A DNA stretch of 43,278 bases from Phycisphaerae bacterium. GTDB taxonomy: Bacteria; Planctomycetota; Phycisphaerae; Sedimentisphaerales; Anaerobacaceae. Location of the stretch: positions 1 to 43,278 of the forward strand of contig JAPLMX010000210.1 of NCBI GenBank assembly GCA_026386805.1. Direction: 5' to 3'. A program made the translations under genes and the position numbers. This document shows, in pieces, positions 24,864 to 32,744 of the stretch. Within the stretch, counting starts at the first letter, position 1, and every line of letters starts with the position of its first letter. The notes under the pieces were generated by a model. It was not told the origin of the DNA and searched no databases. It saw only the letters and a list, made by a program, of their open reading frames with translations.

Positions 24864-25152
24864 CCGCTCGTTCAAGAGTGCCGGGACCGAAGAAGTGTTC
24901 AACGGCAAGAACACTCCGCAGGCTCGACGCACGTGCCCGCAGAGTTTGTGGCGTGTGACGGGGCGAAAGCTCGATCAACTCGATTCTGTCGGGTCGTTGG
25001 AAGAGTTGCGAATACCCCCCGGCAACCAGTTGGAAGCTCTAAAGGGCGAGCGGAAGGGCCAGTACAGTATTCGCATCAATGACCAGTACCGTGTCTGTTT
25101 CACCTGGTTTGAGGGCGAACCGGACGAGGTTGAAATCGTAGACTATCATTGA
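24859..25152 (+). CDS. higB: HigB-type toxin (RelE/ParE superfamily ribonuclease)
   Basis: This 97-residue protein matches the HigB/plasmid maintenance killer family: opening MIRSFKSAGTEEVFNGK, middle LEELRIPPGNQLEALKGERKGQYSIRINDQYRVCFTW and closing VEIVDYH. Family members cleave mRNA on the ribosome. The gene is complete and sits directly upstream of the antitoxin, the reversed order typical of hig loci. Its start codon lies immediately after the promoter, so translation is probably leaderless. A degenerate second copy lies at 42724-43003. Confidence 0.93.
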   Translation: MIRSFKSAGTEEVFNGKNTPQARRTCPQSLWRVTGRKLDQLDSVGSLEELRIPPGNQLEALKGERKGQYSIRINDQYRVCFTWFEGEPDEVEIVDYH

Positions 25153-25182
25153 ACGAGGCTGGGCATCCAGCGGGAAGTTGAA

Positions 25183-25503
25183 ATGATTCGCATACCCACA
25201 GATCGAGCTCCCACGCATCCGGGAGAGATGCTCTTGGAGGAGTTTCTTAAGCCCATGGGACTGACACAACGGCAGGTGGCTCAGGCCATTCATGTCCCTT
25301 ACCAGAGGATCAACGAGCTTGTCAACGGCCGTCGCGGGATGACGCCGAGCACCGCCGTGCGGCTGGAGAAGTTCTTCGGGATGTCCTCCAGTTTCTGGAT
25401 GGACCTTCAATTGCGCTGGGACCTGTACCACGCCCATGAGCAGGATCAGAGGGAATTAGAATCGATTGAACCGTACTCCACGGCAACATCGCGCCGAGGC
25501 TGA
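25183..25503 (+). CDS. higA: HigA-type antitoxin (XRE/HTH family)
   Basis: This 106-residue antitoxin has the HigA opening IPTDRAPTHPGEMLLEEFLKPMGLTQ, a helix-turn-helix (QRQVAQAIHVPYQRINELVNGRRGMTPSTAVRLEKFF) and the conserved SSFWMDLQLRWDL. It neutralises HigB and represses the shared promoter. It begins 30 nt after the toxin stop. Its 3' end is 16 nt from the convergent end of the next gene. Confidence 0.93.
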   Translation: MIRIPTDRAPTHPGEMLLEEFLKPMGLTQRQVAQAIHVPYQRINELVNGRRGMTPSTAVRLEKFFGMSSSFWMDLQLRWDLYHAHEQDQRELESIEPYSTATSRRG

Positions 25504-25519
25504 CCTTGCTGCTTGTGTC

Positions 25520-26524
25520 TCAGTCTTGCCGCCAACCGGTGGCCTCGATTCGGGCGAATTCCGCCTGAATGTCATCGCCTTCGTAGAATGACAGCCAGCC
25601 TCGGAAGCGGTGCCTCTGGCCCGGCTCCAGGTCGGGAAACTTGGGGTCGGAATGGAAGCACGGGCACTGTTCGTTGCCCCAGGGCCGCTGGCAACCCTCC
25701 CAAGCCGTGATGATCCAGTGTTTGCCGTCCTCCGAGCGGCAGGCAACGTAGGGATTCGTGAAGACCTTGTTCTTGTTCGTCTGCTCGGCAAAACCCGCCG
25801 CCATCTTCGTCATCACGCACATCTGTACCCGCAAGTCCGTCAATCGCTGGTCGGTGCCGTTCCGGAGCCACATCTCCATCCGCACGGCCTCCTTGCTCGG
25901 CACAGCTTTGACGCCGAACGCGATGCCATTGGGCAGGGTTCGCTCGATATCGAGACTCCCGTCCGCACGCCGATTCCACTCCAGCTTGGGCAGTTCGATA
26001 CCCTGCTTCGTCCAGATCGTGTCGATGTGTGTGTGCGCAAGGTACGTCAGCCCCAGGTTCGACCAGATCGCCTCCGGCACATCCACCACCACGTAACTGT
26101 TCGGGTCCCAGGGCGCAAACACGCTGAATTTCGCCTCCCGCTGTGGGTCAACGGCCCCCTCCAGGAACCCAATCCGAGGATGCCGTCCGCCCGGATAGGG
26201 CAGCACCAGCAGCGACGCATCCTTGTCCCGCGCCGGCCGGTTGCCAGGCACGATGCCGCTCTCCTTCTGCACCGCGAGAATAGTCTTCGCATCCAGTCCC
26301 GTCGCCGTGCGAATCTCGTCGGTCGTGAAGCGATGATACCAAACCATGTTCTGGAGCCAGTACTTCAGCTCATCATCGCTCGGAGGGCGTCGAGGCCCGC
26401 TATCGTCGGCATTCAACGCAGCCGAGCATTCACAATCCACGCCAGCAAGGAAGGCTGCCAGAAGACCAGCCAACAGGCAACACCTTATCCCCCCGTATGA
26501 TGTTTCGACGACTCTTGATATCAT
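25520..26524 (-). CDS. Exported protein of unknown function
   Basis: This 334-residue protein has a likely signal peptide (about 1-35, CCLLAGLLAAFLAG). The mature part opens with a helical segment (SDDELKYWLQNMVWYHRFTTDEIRTATGLD) and continues as a beta-rich domain with LLVLPYPGGRHPRIGFLEGA and TYLAHTHIDTIW, and conserved cysteines near the end (GCQRPWGNEQCPCFHSD). It resembles the unannotated exported proteins common in Planctomycetota; I recognise no catalytic motif, though the TYLAHTHID segment could bind metal. The ATG at 26524 has GGAG 8 nt upstream. Confidence 0.75.
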   Translation of the reverse strand: MISRVVETSYGGIRCCLLAGLLAAFLAGVDCECSAALNADDSGPRRPPSDDELKYWLQNMVWYHRFTTDEIRTATGLDAKTILAVQKESGIVPGNRPARDKDASLLVLPYPGGRHPRIGFLEGAVDPQREAKFSVFAPWDPNSYVVVDVPEAIWSNLGLTYLAHTHIDTIWTKQGIELPKLEWNRRADGSLDIERTLPNGIAFGVKAVPSKEAVRMEMWLRNGTDQRLTDLRVQMCVMTKMAAGFAEQTNKNKVFTNPYVACRSEDGKHWIITAWEGCQRPWGNEQCPCFHSDPKFPDLEPGQRHRFRGWLSFYEGDDIQAEFARIEATGWRQD

Positions 26525-26619
26525 CTTCTTCACTCCATAAGGACACCTTGCAGACAACGGATTGTAACTCTCCGCACAAGATCGACATCTTTGTCGGCGC
26601 AGTTCGTCCACAAGAGCTC

Positions 26620-27606
26620 TTAATCGGCCCGATACGGAATTTGAGAGGATATCACACGGACATTCTCGTACCCTTTCTCTCGCAACATGATCTCGCTGGC
26701 CAACCTGACCTCTTCCTGTTGTGCCATTGGGCCAATCCAGACTTCCGTTATTGGCAGGAGTTCACGAGACATGCCCTCTTCCGCCTTGAGTTTGCGCTGC
26801 TTCACTTGGGCTTCCGTTTCCCGTTGTACGTCTTCCTGCAGGTCCCCTTTGGATTCTCCGCCTGGGATGAAGAATTTCACATAGCAGACGCGCTTTCCAC
26901 GCTTCAGACAATAGCGAGAATAAATCGGAGGATCGTCTGCATGGATAGAACGTAATATAGCAGGGTCAGGAGCTACGAGCATGGCCTTGACGTAGTCGTT
27001 CCGCTTCCACGTGTCATGAGATACAGCAAGCATTCTCACCTCATGTTCATTCTGGTAGCGAGCGTTCTTACATTTCACCTGGGCCGCAAAGAGCAGGTCG
27101 GACACAACATAGCGAGAATCTCTATTACGGAGCCTGCCCCAGTCAGGGATCGCAGATTTCTCACATACCCACTTTCTCATCTCCTCCTCTGCATAGACGC
27201 ATTCATATAAGGTGAAAGGACTCCTATCCATCCTGCGTGAATCAAAGGCGATACAGACGCTTCCATACTCGCGATACTGCGAAGGGAACTCTCTCTCTTT
27301 GCAGAAGGAGGCAATATAGTAGCTGTCGTTCTCGGGACGATCCTCCAGGCACAATCTCAGCGTCTCTTTCACATCCTCGTTTACCAGCCTCTCGTCAGTA
27401 AGAAGGTGTTTCGCACAATCCTTCAAGAAGGCTTTGCATTCGACCGTGTCCTTGACATCAGCCGCATTGGTTAGCCATAGTTCATTGCTGGTCACAATTC
27501 CCCGAAAGCCCTCTGCCGAAGTATAATGATAGATGGTCTCCGGTATAGGATCTTCAAACTTCTTCCTAAGGTCACGCAACTGTCTCACCTCGTCCTCGTA
27601 GGACAT
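26620..27606 (-). CDS. DUF2971 family protein
   Basis: This 328-residue cytoplasmic protein fits DUF2971: IYHYTSAEGFRGIVTSNELWLTNAADVKDTVE near the N-terminus, SYYIASFCKE in the middle and a later NEHEVRMLA segment. The family is often found in accessory regions and near phage defence genes. Its biochemical activity is not established. The C-terminal third (about 240-310) is rich in charged residues. The gene is visibly lower in GC than its neighbours and sits near a toxin-antitoxin locus, suggesting transfer. The start MSYEDE follows GGAG 8 nt upstream. Confidence 0.75.
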   Translation of the reverse strand: MSYEDEVRQLRDLRKKFEDPIPETIYHYTSAEGFRGIVTSNELWLTNAADVKDTVECKAFLKDCAKHLLTDERLVNEDVKETLRLCLEDRPENDSYYIASFCKEREFPSQYREYGSVCIAFDSRRMDRSPFTLYECVYAEEEMRKWVCEKSAIPDWGRLRNRDSRYVVSDLLFAAQVKCKNARYQNEHEVRMLAVSHDTWKRNDYVKAMLVAPDPAILRSIHADDPPIYSRYCLKRGKRVCYVKFFIPGGESKGDLQEDVQRETEAQVKQRKLKAEEGMSRELLPITEVWIGPMAQQEEVRLASEIMLREKGYENVRVISSQIPYRAD

Positions 27607-27697
27607 AGCCGATCTCCTGGCAATCGGTGGCTGCATAGGCCCAGCTTACCCTGCTCTTGGCTCTGCAATGACACACAGGGTTGTCATTCTACACTAC

Positions 27698-30600
27698 TCA
27701 TCCTGAATTGCCTGCAAGAATCTTTCGCAAGAGAACGATCAGCGTTCGCGGCTCAAAGTAGCTGGGTGCCAATCGCAAGTTGATGGTTTTGGGGTCGGGG
27801 ATGCGGACGCTGCCGCGGACGTTGGCGAAGAGAGTCTTCACCGTTGTGGCGAGGGCATCTTGCCCTTGTCCCTTTCCGTTGAGCGAGGAAGACAAGGGCG
27901 GGACGCCCTCGCCACGTGACTTGAAGGAAAAGACCAAGTCGTTGCCTGAAGCAACGATGCTGCGAATGTCCCATTTCGAGGCGGCGATGCGGAGTTCGCC
28001 GATATCTAAGAGCAATTTGACCTCGTCGGGCAGCGGGCCGTAGACGTCGGCCAGTTCCGCTTGGATTTGCTGGAGGTCCGCGGGCGTGCGGGCGACCGCG
28101 ATCTTGCGATAGGCGTCCATGCGGTGGCGGTCGATGGGGATGTAATTCTTCGGGATGTAGGTGGGCGAGCCGAGGTCGATCATGGTCGTCGGCAGACGCT
28201 CGACCTTCTCGTGCTTCATCTCGTGCACGGCGTCAGCCAGCATGTCGCAGTACATCTGGTAGCCGACCATCTGGATGTGGCCGGACTGCTCGGGGCCGAG
28301 GATGTTGCCCGCGCCACGGATTTCCAGGTCGCGCAGAGCGATGCGAAAGCCCGCGCCGAGGTGCGAATACTCTTCGATGGCCTTGAGGCGTTTGGCGGCG
28401 ATGGGCGAGATCGGTCGCGTGTTCGGCAGGAGCATGTAGGCGTAGGCCCGGTGCTTGTACCGCCCCACCCGGCCGCGAAGCTGGTGCATTTCGGCCAGGC
28501 CGAAACGGTCAGCGTCGTTGATGAAGATCGTGTTGGCATTCGGAATATCGAGGCCCGACTCGATAATTGTCGTGCACACCAGCACGTCGATGGCGCCAAG
28601 CACGAAGTTGACCATCGCATCCTCCAGCTCGCGTTTGCTCATCTGGCCATGGGCGATGCCGATCCGGGCGTCCTTGGCCAATTGCTGGATTTCCCACGCC
28701 TTCTTCTCGATGGATTGGACTCGGTTGTGCAGGAAAAAGACCTGGCCCTGCCGATTCAGCTCGCGGTAAATCGCCTTGCGGATCAACTCCGGATTGTAGG
28801 TCGTGACGCTGGTGACGATGCTGCGCCGGTCCAGCGGCGCGGTCGCTAAGGAGCTGATGTCACGGAGGCCCAGCATGGCCATGTGGAGCGTGCGCGGGAT
28901 CGGCGTGGCGGTCATCGTGAGGATGTCCACGTTGACCCGCATGCGCTTAAGTCGCTCCTTGTGCTCGACCCCGAACCGCTGCTCTTCGTCGATAATCAGC
29001 AGGCCCAGGTCCTTGAAGGCCACGTCGCCACTGAGCAGTCGGTGCGTGCCGATCAGGACATCGACACGACCCTCGCGGGTCCGCTTGAGGACATCCTTGG
29101 CCTGCCGGCCCGTCCTGAAGCGATTGAGGACCTCGACCGTCACGGGGAAGTCAGCGAACCGCTCCGTGAAAGTCCGCTCGTGCTGAACGGAGAGCACGGT
29201 CGTCGGCACGAGCACGGCAACCTGCTTGCCATTCTCGACGGCTTTGAACGCCGCCCGCATGGCCAGTTCGGTCTTGCCGTAGCCCACGTCGCCGCACAGG
29301 AGTCGGTCCATGGCGACAGGCTCCTGCATGTCGGCCTTGATCTCGCGAATGGCACCGATCTGGTCGGGCGTCTCCTGGTACGGGAAGGATTCCTCGAACT
29401 CCATCTGCCAATTCGAGTCCGCGCCGTAGGCGATGCCGCCGACGGCCTGCCGCTTCGCCTGGACTTCGAGCAATTCCGCCGCCAAGTCGCGGACGGACTC
29501 GGCGACCTTCTCCTTTTGTTTCTGCCAGCGCTTGGTGCCGACTTTGCTCAGCGTGGGCCGCTTGGGGCTGGTGCCGATGTACTTCTGCACCAGGGCGATA
29601 TTCTGGACGGCGACCTGGATCTTGACGTTGTCGGCATATTCGATCGTGAGGTATTCCGCCTTGCCACCTTTCTCCGGCCCCCCTTCAACGTGATTTTTCG
29701 CGTGGGGGGACCCCTCCTCGATGGTCTCGGTGCCGAGGTATTTGCCGATGCCATAGGAGACGTGAACAACGTACTCCCCAGGCTGCAGGTCGGCCAGGGT
29801 ATCCACCGGCGCGGTCGCGCGGGCCGGCCGCTCACGGCGCCGCAGGGCATACTGTCCGAAGAGCTCGTGGTGGCTAACGATGATGACGTTGAGCGACTCA
29901 ACGACGAATCCCTGGTGGACGTAACCCAGCGGCAGTTGGAAGTTGCGAGGCAGATCGCCGGTGATCTCTCTCATGATCTCGGTCACCCGCTGGACCTCGG
30001 CCGGGCTTTCGCAATAGAGAAAGACCTTGCTGCCTTGCTTGGTTCGCTCGATCAACTCTTCCAAAGCCGCCTTATGTCCGGCCCACAGCGAGGTGGCCTT
30101 GCGCTCGAATTGCTGGATGCTCTTGACGTCGAGCTTCAGGAACTCCTCCGGCCGGCCCGCGGCAAATCGGCAGACGTGCAATTGCGTGTACCGGGCGGCG
30201 GAGTTGTAGATCTCCGCCCACGGGTAGAGCCGGCCCGCCTTCTCGATGCGGGCGAGAAAGACGTTGGCCACCTCCTCCACCTCCGCCGGCTCCTCGAAGA
30301 CGACAATCGCATCTTCCGGCAGGATGTTCGTGAACAACTCCCGCTGCTCGATGACCGCCTCCGACGCGGCGGCCACGATGCTGATGCTCTCGATCTCGTG
30401 CGTGGACCGCTGCGTGTCGAGATTGATCTCGCGAATGCTCTCGACCGTGTCGCCGAAGAACTCGATACGCAGAGCCTGGGATTGCGGATTGCGGACTGTG
30501 GATTGCGGATTTGCCGTTGATGACGGCGCTTTCCGCATCTTCTCGCTGGCCAGTGGTGCGTAGATGTCGATGATGCCGCCGCGACGGGCGAACTGGCCCG

Positions 30601-31108
30601 GCAGATCGACCGCATCGACCCGCTCGAAGCTGTTGTTGACCAGCCACTCCACGACCACCTCCGGGTCGAGGTCGTCGCTACGTCGGAGCTCCAGGGAGCT
30701 TTCGCGCAGGGCCGACGGCTTGGGGACCGGCTGGCATAACGCCTGAACTGGGGCGGCAATCACAAGGTTCTCGTGTTTCCCGCCGTTCGGATCGGCTAGG
30801 AGCGATACGATGCGAAGCCGTTCGGACCGCGTCTCATCCGTCGCATCGGCCAGGTCTTCCTCACCCTCCCAGGCGGGCAGCAGCTCGACCCCGGCAACGC
30901 CGAACGTCTTCAAGTCGTCGAACGCCCGATCCGCATCGTCGATATGAGGGCAGACGTGCAGGACCGGGCGATGGAGCGTCCTGGAGATGTGAGCGGTCAG
31001 CAAGCGCGCAAAGGATCCCCACGTTCCCTCGACGAGCACCGGCCCCTTCACGGCCTGGCTCAGTCGGGCAACGACCTGCGAGACCACCATGTCCGGCGTC
31101 AGATCCAT
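27698..31108 (-). CDS. mfd: Transcription-repair coupling factor with repeat-derived insertions
   Basis: This 1136-residue ATP-dependent translocase removes RNA polymerase stalled at DNA lesions and recruits UvrA. The N-terminal UvrB-like region contains PGQFARRGGIIDIYAP. The RNA polymerase-interaction domain follows (PGEYVVHVSYGIGKYLG). The motor has Walker A GDVGYGKTE (about residue 605), DEEQR (about 706), TATPIPRTL and QLRGRVGR. Three segments look inserted. One is SSTANPQSTVRNPQSQ in the UvrB-like region, encoded by GATTGCGG-type repeats. A second is SPHAKNHVEGGPEKGG after GKYLGTETIEEG. The third is RGEGVPPLSSSLNGKGQGQD near the C-terminus, encoded by a palindromic element. All keep the frame, so the protein is probably functional. 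Confidence 0.96.
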   Translation of the reverse strand: MDLTPDMVVSQVVARLSQAVKGPVLVEGTWGSFARLLTAHISRTLHRPVLHVCPHIDDADRAFDDLKTFGVAGVELLPAWEGEEDLADATDETRSERLRIVSLLADPNGGKHENLVIAAPVQALCQPVPKPSALRESSLELRRSDDLDPEVVVEWLVNNSFERVDAVDLPGQFARRGGIIDIYAPLASEKMRKAPSSTANPQSTVRNPQSQALRIEFFGDTVESIREINLDTQRSTHEIESISIVAAASEAVIEQRELFTNILPEDAIVVFEEPAEVEEVANVFLARIEKAGRLYPWAEIYNSAARYTQLHVCRFAAGRPEEFLKLDVKSIQQFERKATSLWAGHKAALEELIERTKQGSKVFLYCESPAEVQRVTEIMREITGDLPRNFQLPLGYVHQGFVVESLNVIIVSHHELFGQYALRRRERPARATAPVDTLADLQPGEYVVHVSYGIGKYLGTETIEEGSPHAKNHVEGGPEKGGKAEYLTIEYADNVKIQVAVQNIALVQKYIGTSPKRPTLSKVGTKRWQKQKEKVAESVRDLAAELLEVQAKRQAVGGIAYGADSNWQMEFEESFPYQETPDQIGAIREIKADMQEPVAMDRLLCGDVGYGKTELAMRAAFKAVENGKQVAVLVPTTVLSVQHERTFTERFADFPVTVEVLNRFRTGRQAKDVLKRTREGRVDVLIGTHRLLSGDVAFKDLGLLIIDEEQRFGVEHKERLKRMRVNVDILTMTATPIPRTLHMAMLGLRDISSLATAPLDRRSIVTSVTTYNPELIRKAIYRELNRQGQVFFLHNRVQSIEKKAWEIQQLAKDARIGIAHGQMSKRELEDAMVNFVLGAIDVLVCTTIIESGLDIPNANTIFINDADRFGLAEMHQLRGRVGRYKHRAYAYMLLPNTRPISPIAAKRLKAIEEYSHLGAGFRIALRDLEIRGAGNILGPEQSGHIQMVGYQMYCDMLADAVHEMKHEKVERLPTTMIDLGSPTYIPKNYIPIDRHRMDAYRKIAVARTPADLQQIQAELADVYGPLPDEVKLLLDIGELRIAASKWDIRSIVASGNDLVFSFKSRGEGVPPLSSSLNGKGQGQDALATTVKTLFANVRGSVRIPDPKTINLRLAPSYFEPRTLIVLLRKILAGNSG
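27846..27915. repeat. Palindromic element within mfd (copy E4)
   Basis: The 70-nt element has outer arms GTGGCGAGGGC and GCCCTCGCCAC and inner arms GCCCTTGTC and GACAAGGGC, separated by about 20 nt. It is the same family as the insertion in the radical SAM gene (16542-16679). Confidence 0.85.
29674..29712. repeat. Candidate short palindromic insertion within mfd
   Basis: The outer arms GGCCCCCC and GGGGGGACC and inner CGTG / CGCG flank an AT-rich centre. The segment encodes the extra stretch SPHAKNHVEGGPEKGG that the Mfd family normally lacks. Confidence 0.45.
30477..30518. repeat. GATTGCGGATT tandem repeat within mfd
   Basis: Units of GGATTGCGGACTGTGGATT type repeat about three times and encode NPQSTVRNPQSQ between residues DIYAPLASEK and ALRIEFFG. 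Confidence 0.7.
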
Positions 31109-31181
31109 ATAACGGCTTTGCCGGCCGTACTATACCAAATGTGGATGCTGCATGCGAGCAGGAGAGCCTTTCTCGCCGGCA

Positions 31182-32624
31182 TTAGCGGTTCTCCACGGGA
31201 TCGCCCCCCGTCAGCGATTTCAGGAGGCGATAGAGGAATTCGACACCCTGGTCAAACGCCTCCACGGGGAGCCGCTCGTCGGTGCCGTGGGCGTTGCCGA
31301 GATCGAGTTCTCCGAAGGTGCCCGAGGCCCCGAAGGTTGGGATTCCCGCCCGGCGCAGGCGGGCGGAGTCACTCGCCCAAGGGTCCATGACCGGCAGTAC
31401 CGGGATCTCGGGCCACATCTCGTGACTGAGCTTCTCCATCGACCCCATCACTTCGGGCAGGAGCGGCGACACCGGGCTGGGCTGACCGGCGTACATCACG
31501 GTCAGCTTGATTCCCGGGTCGGCCAGGACCTCGACGAGGGTGCTGCGAACGAATTCCACCGTGTCGCCTGGGAACACCCGGCAGTTGATGACGGCACGAG
31601 CGAACTGCGGCAAGGCATTGTCGGCGTGGCCTGCCTCCAGGCGGGTGGCGACGCACGTCGTATGCAGGATCGCGTTGTGGAAGGTCGAGCCGGCGGCGAG
31701 ACGCTGCGCGGCTTCGAGGTCGGGCGGGTCTTGGGCAACGGCCTTCATGTCGGCCGCGACCGCGCCCGTCTCGATCTGCGAGAGACGCTCGAAGTAGGCA
31801 CGTGTCGCCCCGTTGAATCGGAAAGGAAACTGGTAGCTCGCCAGCCGGGTCAGACCCGCCGCCAGGCGGTAAATCGCATTGTCCTTGTCGGGCAGAGAGC
31901 TGTGGCCTCCGGGGTTGCTCGTCTCGGCCCGGAAGCTGACGTTGGCCTTCTCGCACGTCTGCACGGTCATTCGCAGGCGGCGGCCCTTCTCCATCTGGCC
32001 GCCCCCGCCGTCCAGGTTCAGGCAATAGGCAACGTCCATCAGATCGCGACGCACTGCGACGAGCCAGTAAACGCCATTGGCGTTTCCGGCCTCCTCGTCG
32101 GCCGTCAGGGCGACGAGGAGGTCACGGTCCGGGACGTACCCCTCGGCCCGCAGACGGATGAAGTTGACAACCAGCATGGCCACCTGGCATTTGTCGTCGA
32201 GGACCCCGCGTCCGTAGAAGAACCCCTCGCGCTCGGTCAGACGGAACGGATCGAGGCCGGCGGACCAGCCGTCCCGTGGCGCATCGACGACGTCGAGGTG
32301 CGCGATCAGGAGAATGGGCTTCGCTTGCGTGCGTCCGCGCAGACGGACGACGAGGTTCTGCCGATCGGGACGAGGGCCGAGCAACTGGACATCGGAGTCG
32401 GCAAAGCCGGCGGAACGAAGCCGTGCGGCCATCGCCTCCGCCGCCGGGGTGCAGCCGCGCGCCGGCGTGGTGTCGATCTCCACGAGCTCGCGAAGAAGGC
32501 CGCGGGCGAAGGCTGGCCCGGACGACACAACGGGAGCGACAGCAGTCCTATTCTCTTGTGCAAGGAGCCGGCCCCCCAGCAGCAACAGGCTCACCACTCC
32601 AATGCCACACGACAGTCCTCTCAT
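31182..32624 (-). CDS. Exported M20-family zinc peptidase
   Basis: This 480-residue protein has an N-terminal signal peptide (about 1-23) and the M20 catalytic core. Metal ligands are visible: His109 and Asp111 in LLIAHLDVVDA, Asp143 in GRGVLDDKC, Glu177 and Glu178 in LTADEEAG, Asp214 or so in LNLDGGGG, and a C-terminal His in GNAHGTDER. The dimerisation lid (about 225-350, with NPGGHSSLPDKDNAIYRLA) separates the catalytic halves. It probably removes terminal residues from peptides or cleaves dipeptides; the exact substrate is unclear. The ATG at 32624 follows GGAG by 6 nt. Confidence 0.88.
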   Translation of the reverse strand: MRGLSCGIGVVSLLLLGGRLLAQENRTAVAPVVSSGPAFARGLLRELVEIDTTPARGCTPAAEAMAARLRSAGFADSDVQLLGPRPDRQNLVVRLRGRTQAKPILLIAHLDVVDAPRDGWSAGLDPFRLTEREGFFYGRGVLDDKCQVAMLVVNFIRLRAEGYVPDRDLLVALTADEEAGNANGVYWLVAVRRDLMDVAYCLNLDGGGGQMEKGRRLRMTVQTCEKANVSFRAETSNPGGHSSLPDKDNAIYRLAAGLTRLASYQFPFRFNGATRAYFERLSQIETGAVAADMKAVAQDPPDLEAAQRLAAGSTFHNAILHTTCVATRLEAGHADNALPQFARAVINCRVFPGDTVEFVRSTLVEVLADPGIKLTVMYAGQPSPVSPLLPEVMGSMEKLSHEMWPEIPVLPVMDPWASDSARLRRAGIPTFGASGTFGELDLGNAHGTDERLPVEAFDQGVEFLYRLLKSLTGGDPVENR

Positions 32625-32711
32625 TCGGTCTCCTTGTTGGGCTCTCTGACACAGTCCAAAGCAGGGTAACACTCACGAAGAGCCATCGAGAACGGAGACT
32701 CATAAGCCAAT

Positions 32712-32732
32712 CCCTCCAGCCCGGCCGGAGGG
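32712..32732 (-). terminator. Possible terminator hairpin after tkt
   Basis: CCCTCC and GGAGGG pair around AGCCCGGCC just downstream of the transketolase stop. No T-tract follows, so the role is uncertain. Confidence 0.3.
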
Positions 32733-32744
32733 ATTACCCCTGGT

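Noticed and set aside
28883-30520. Long plus-strand open frame opposite mfd
   Set aside because: It is antisense to conserved helicase motifs and has no features of its own.
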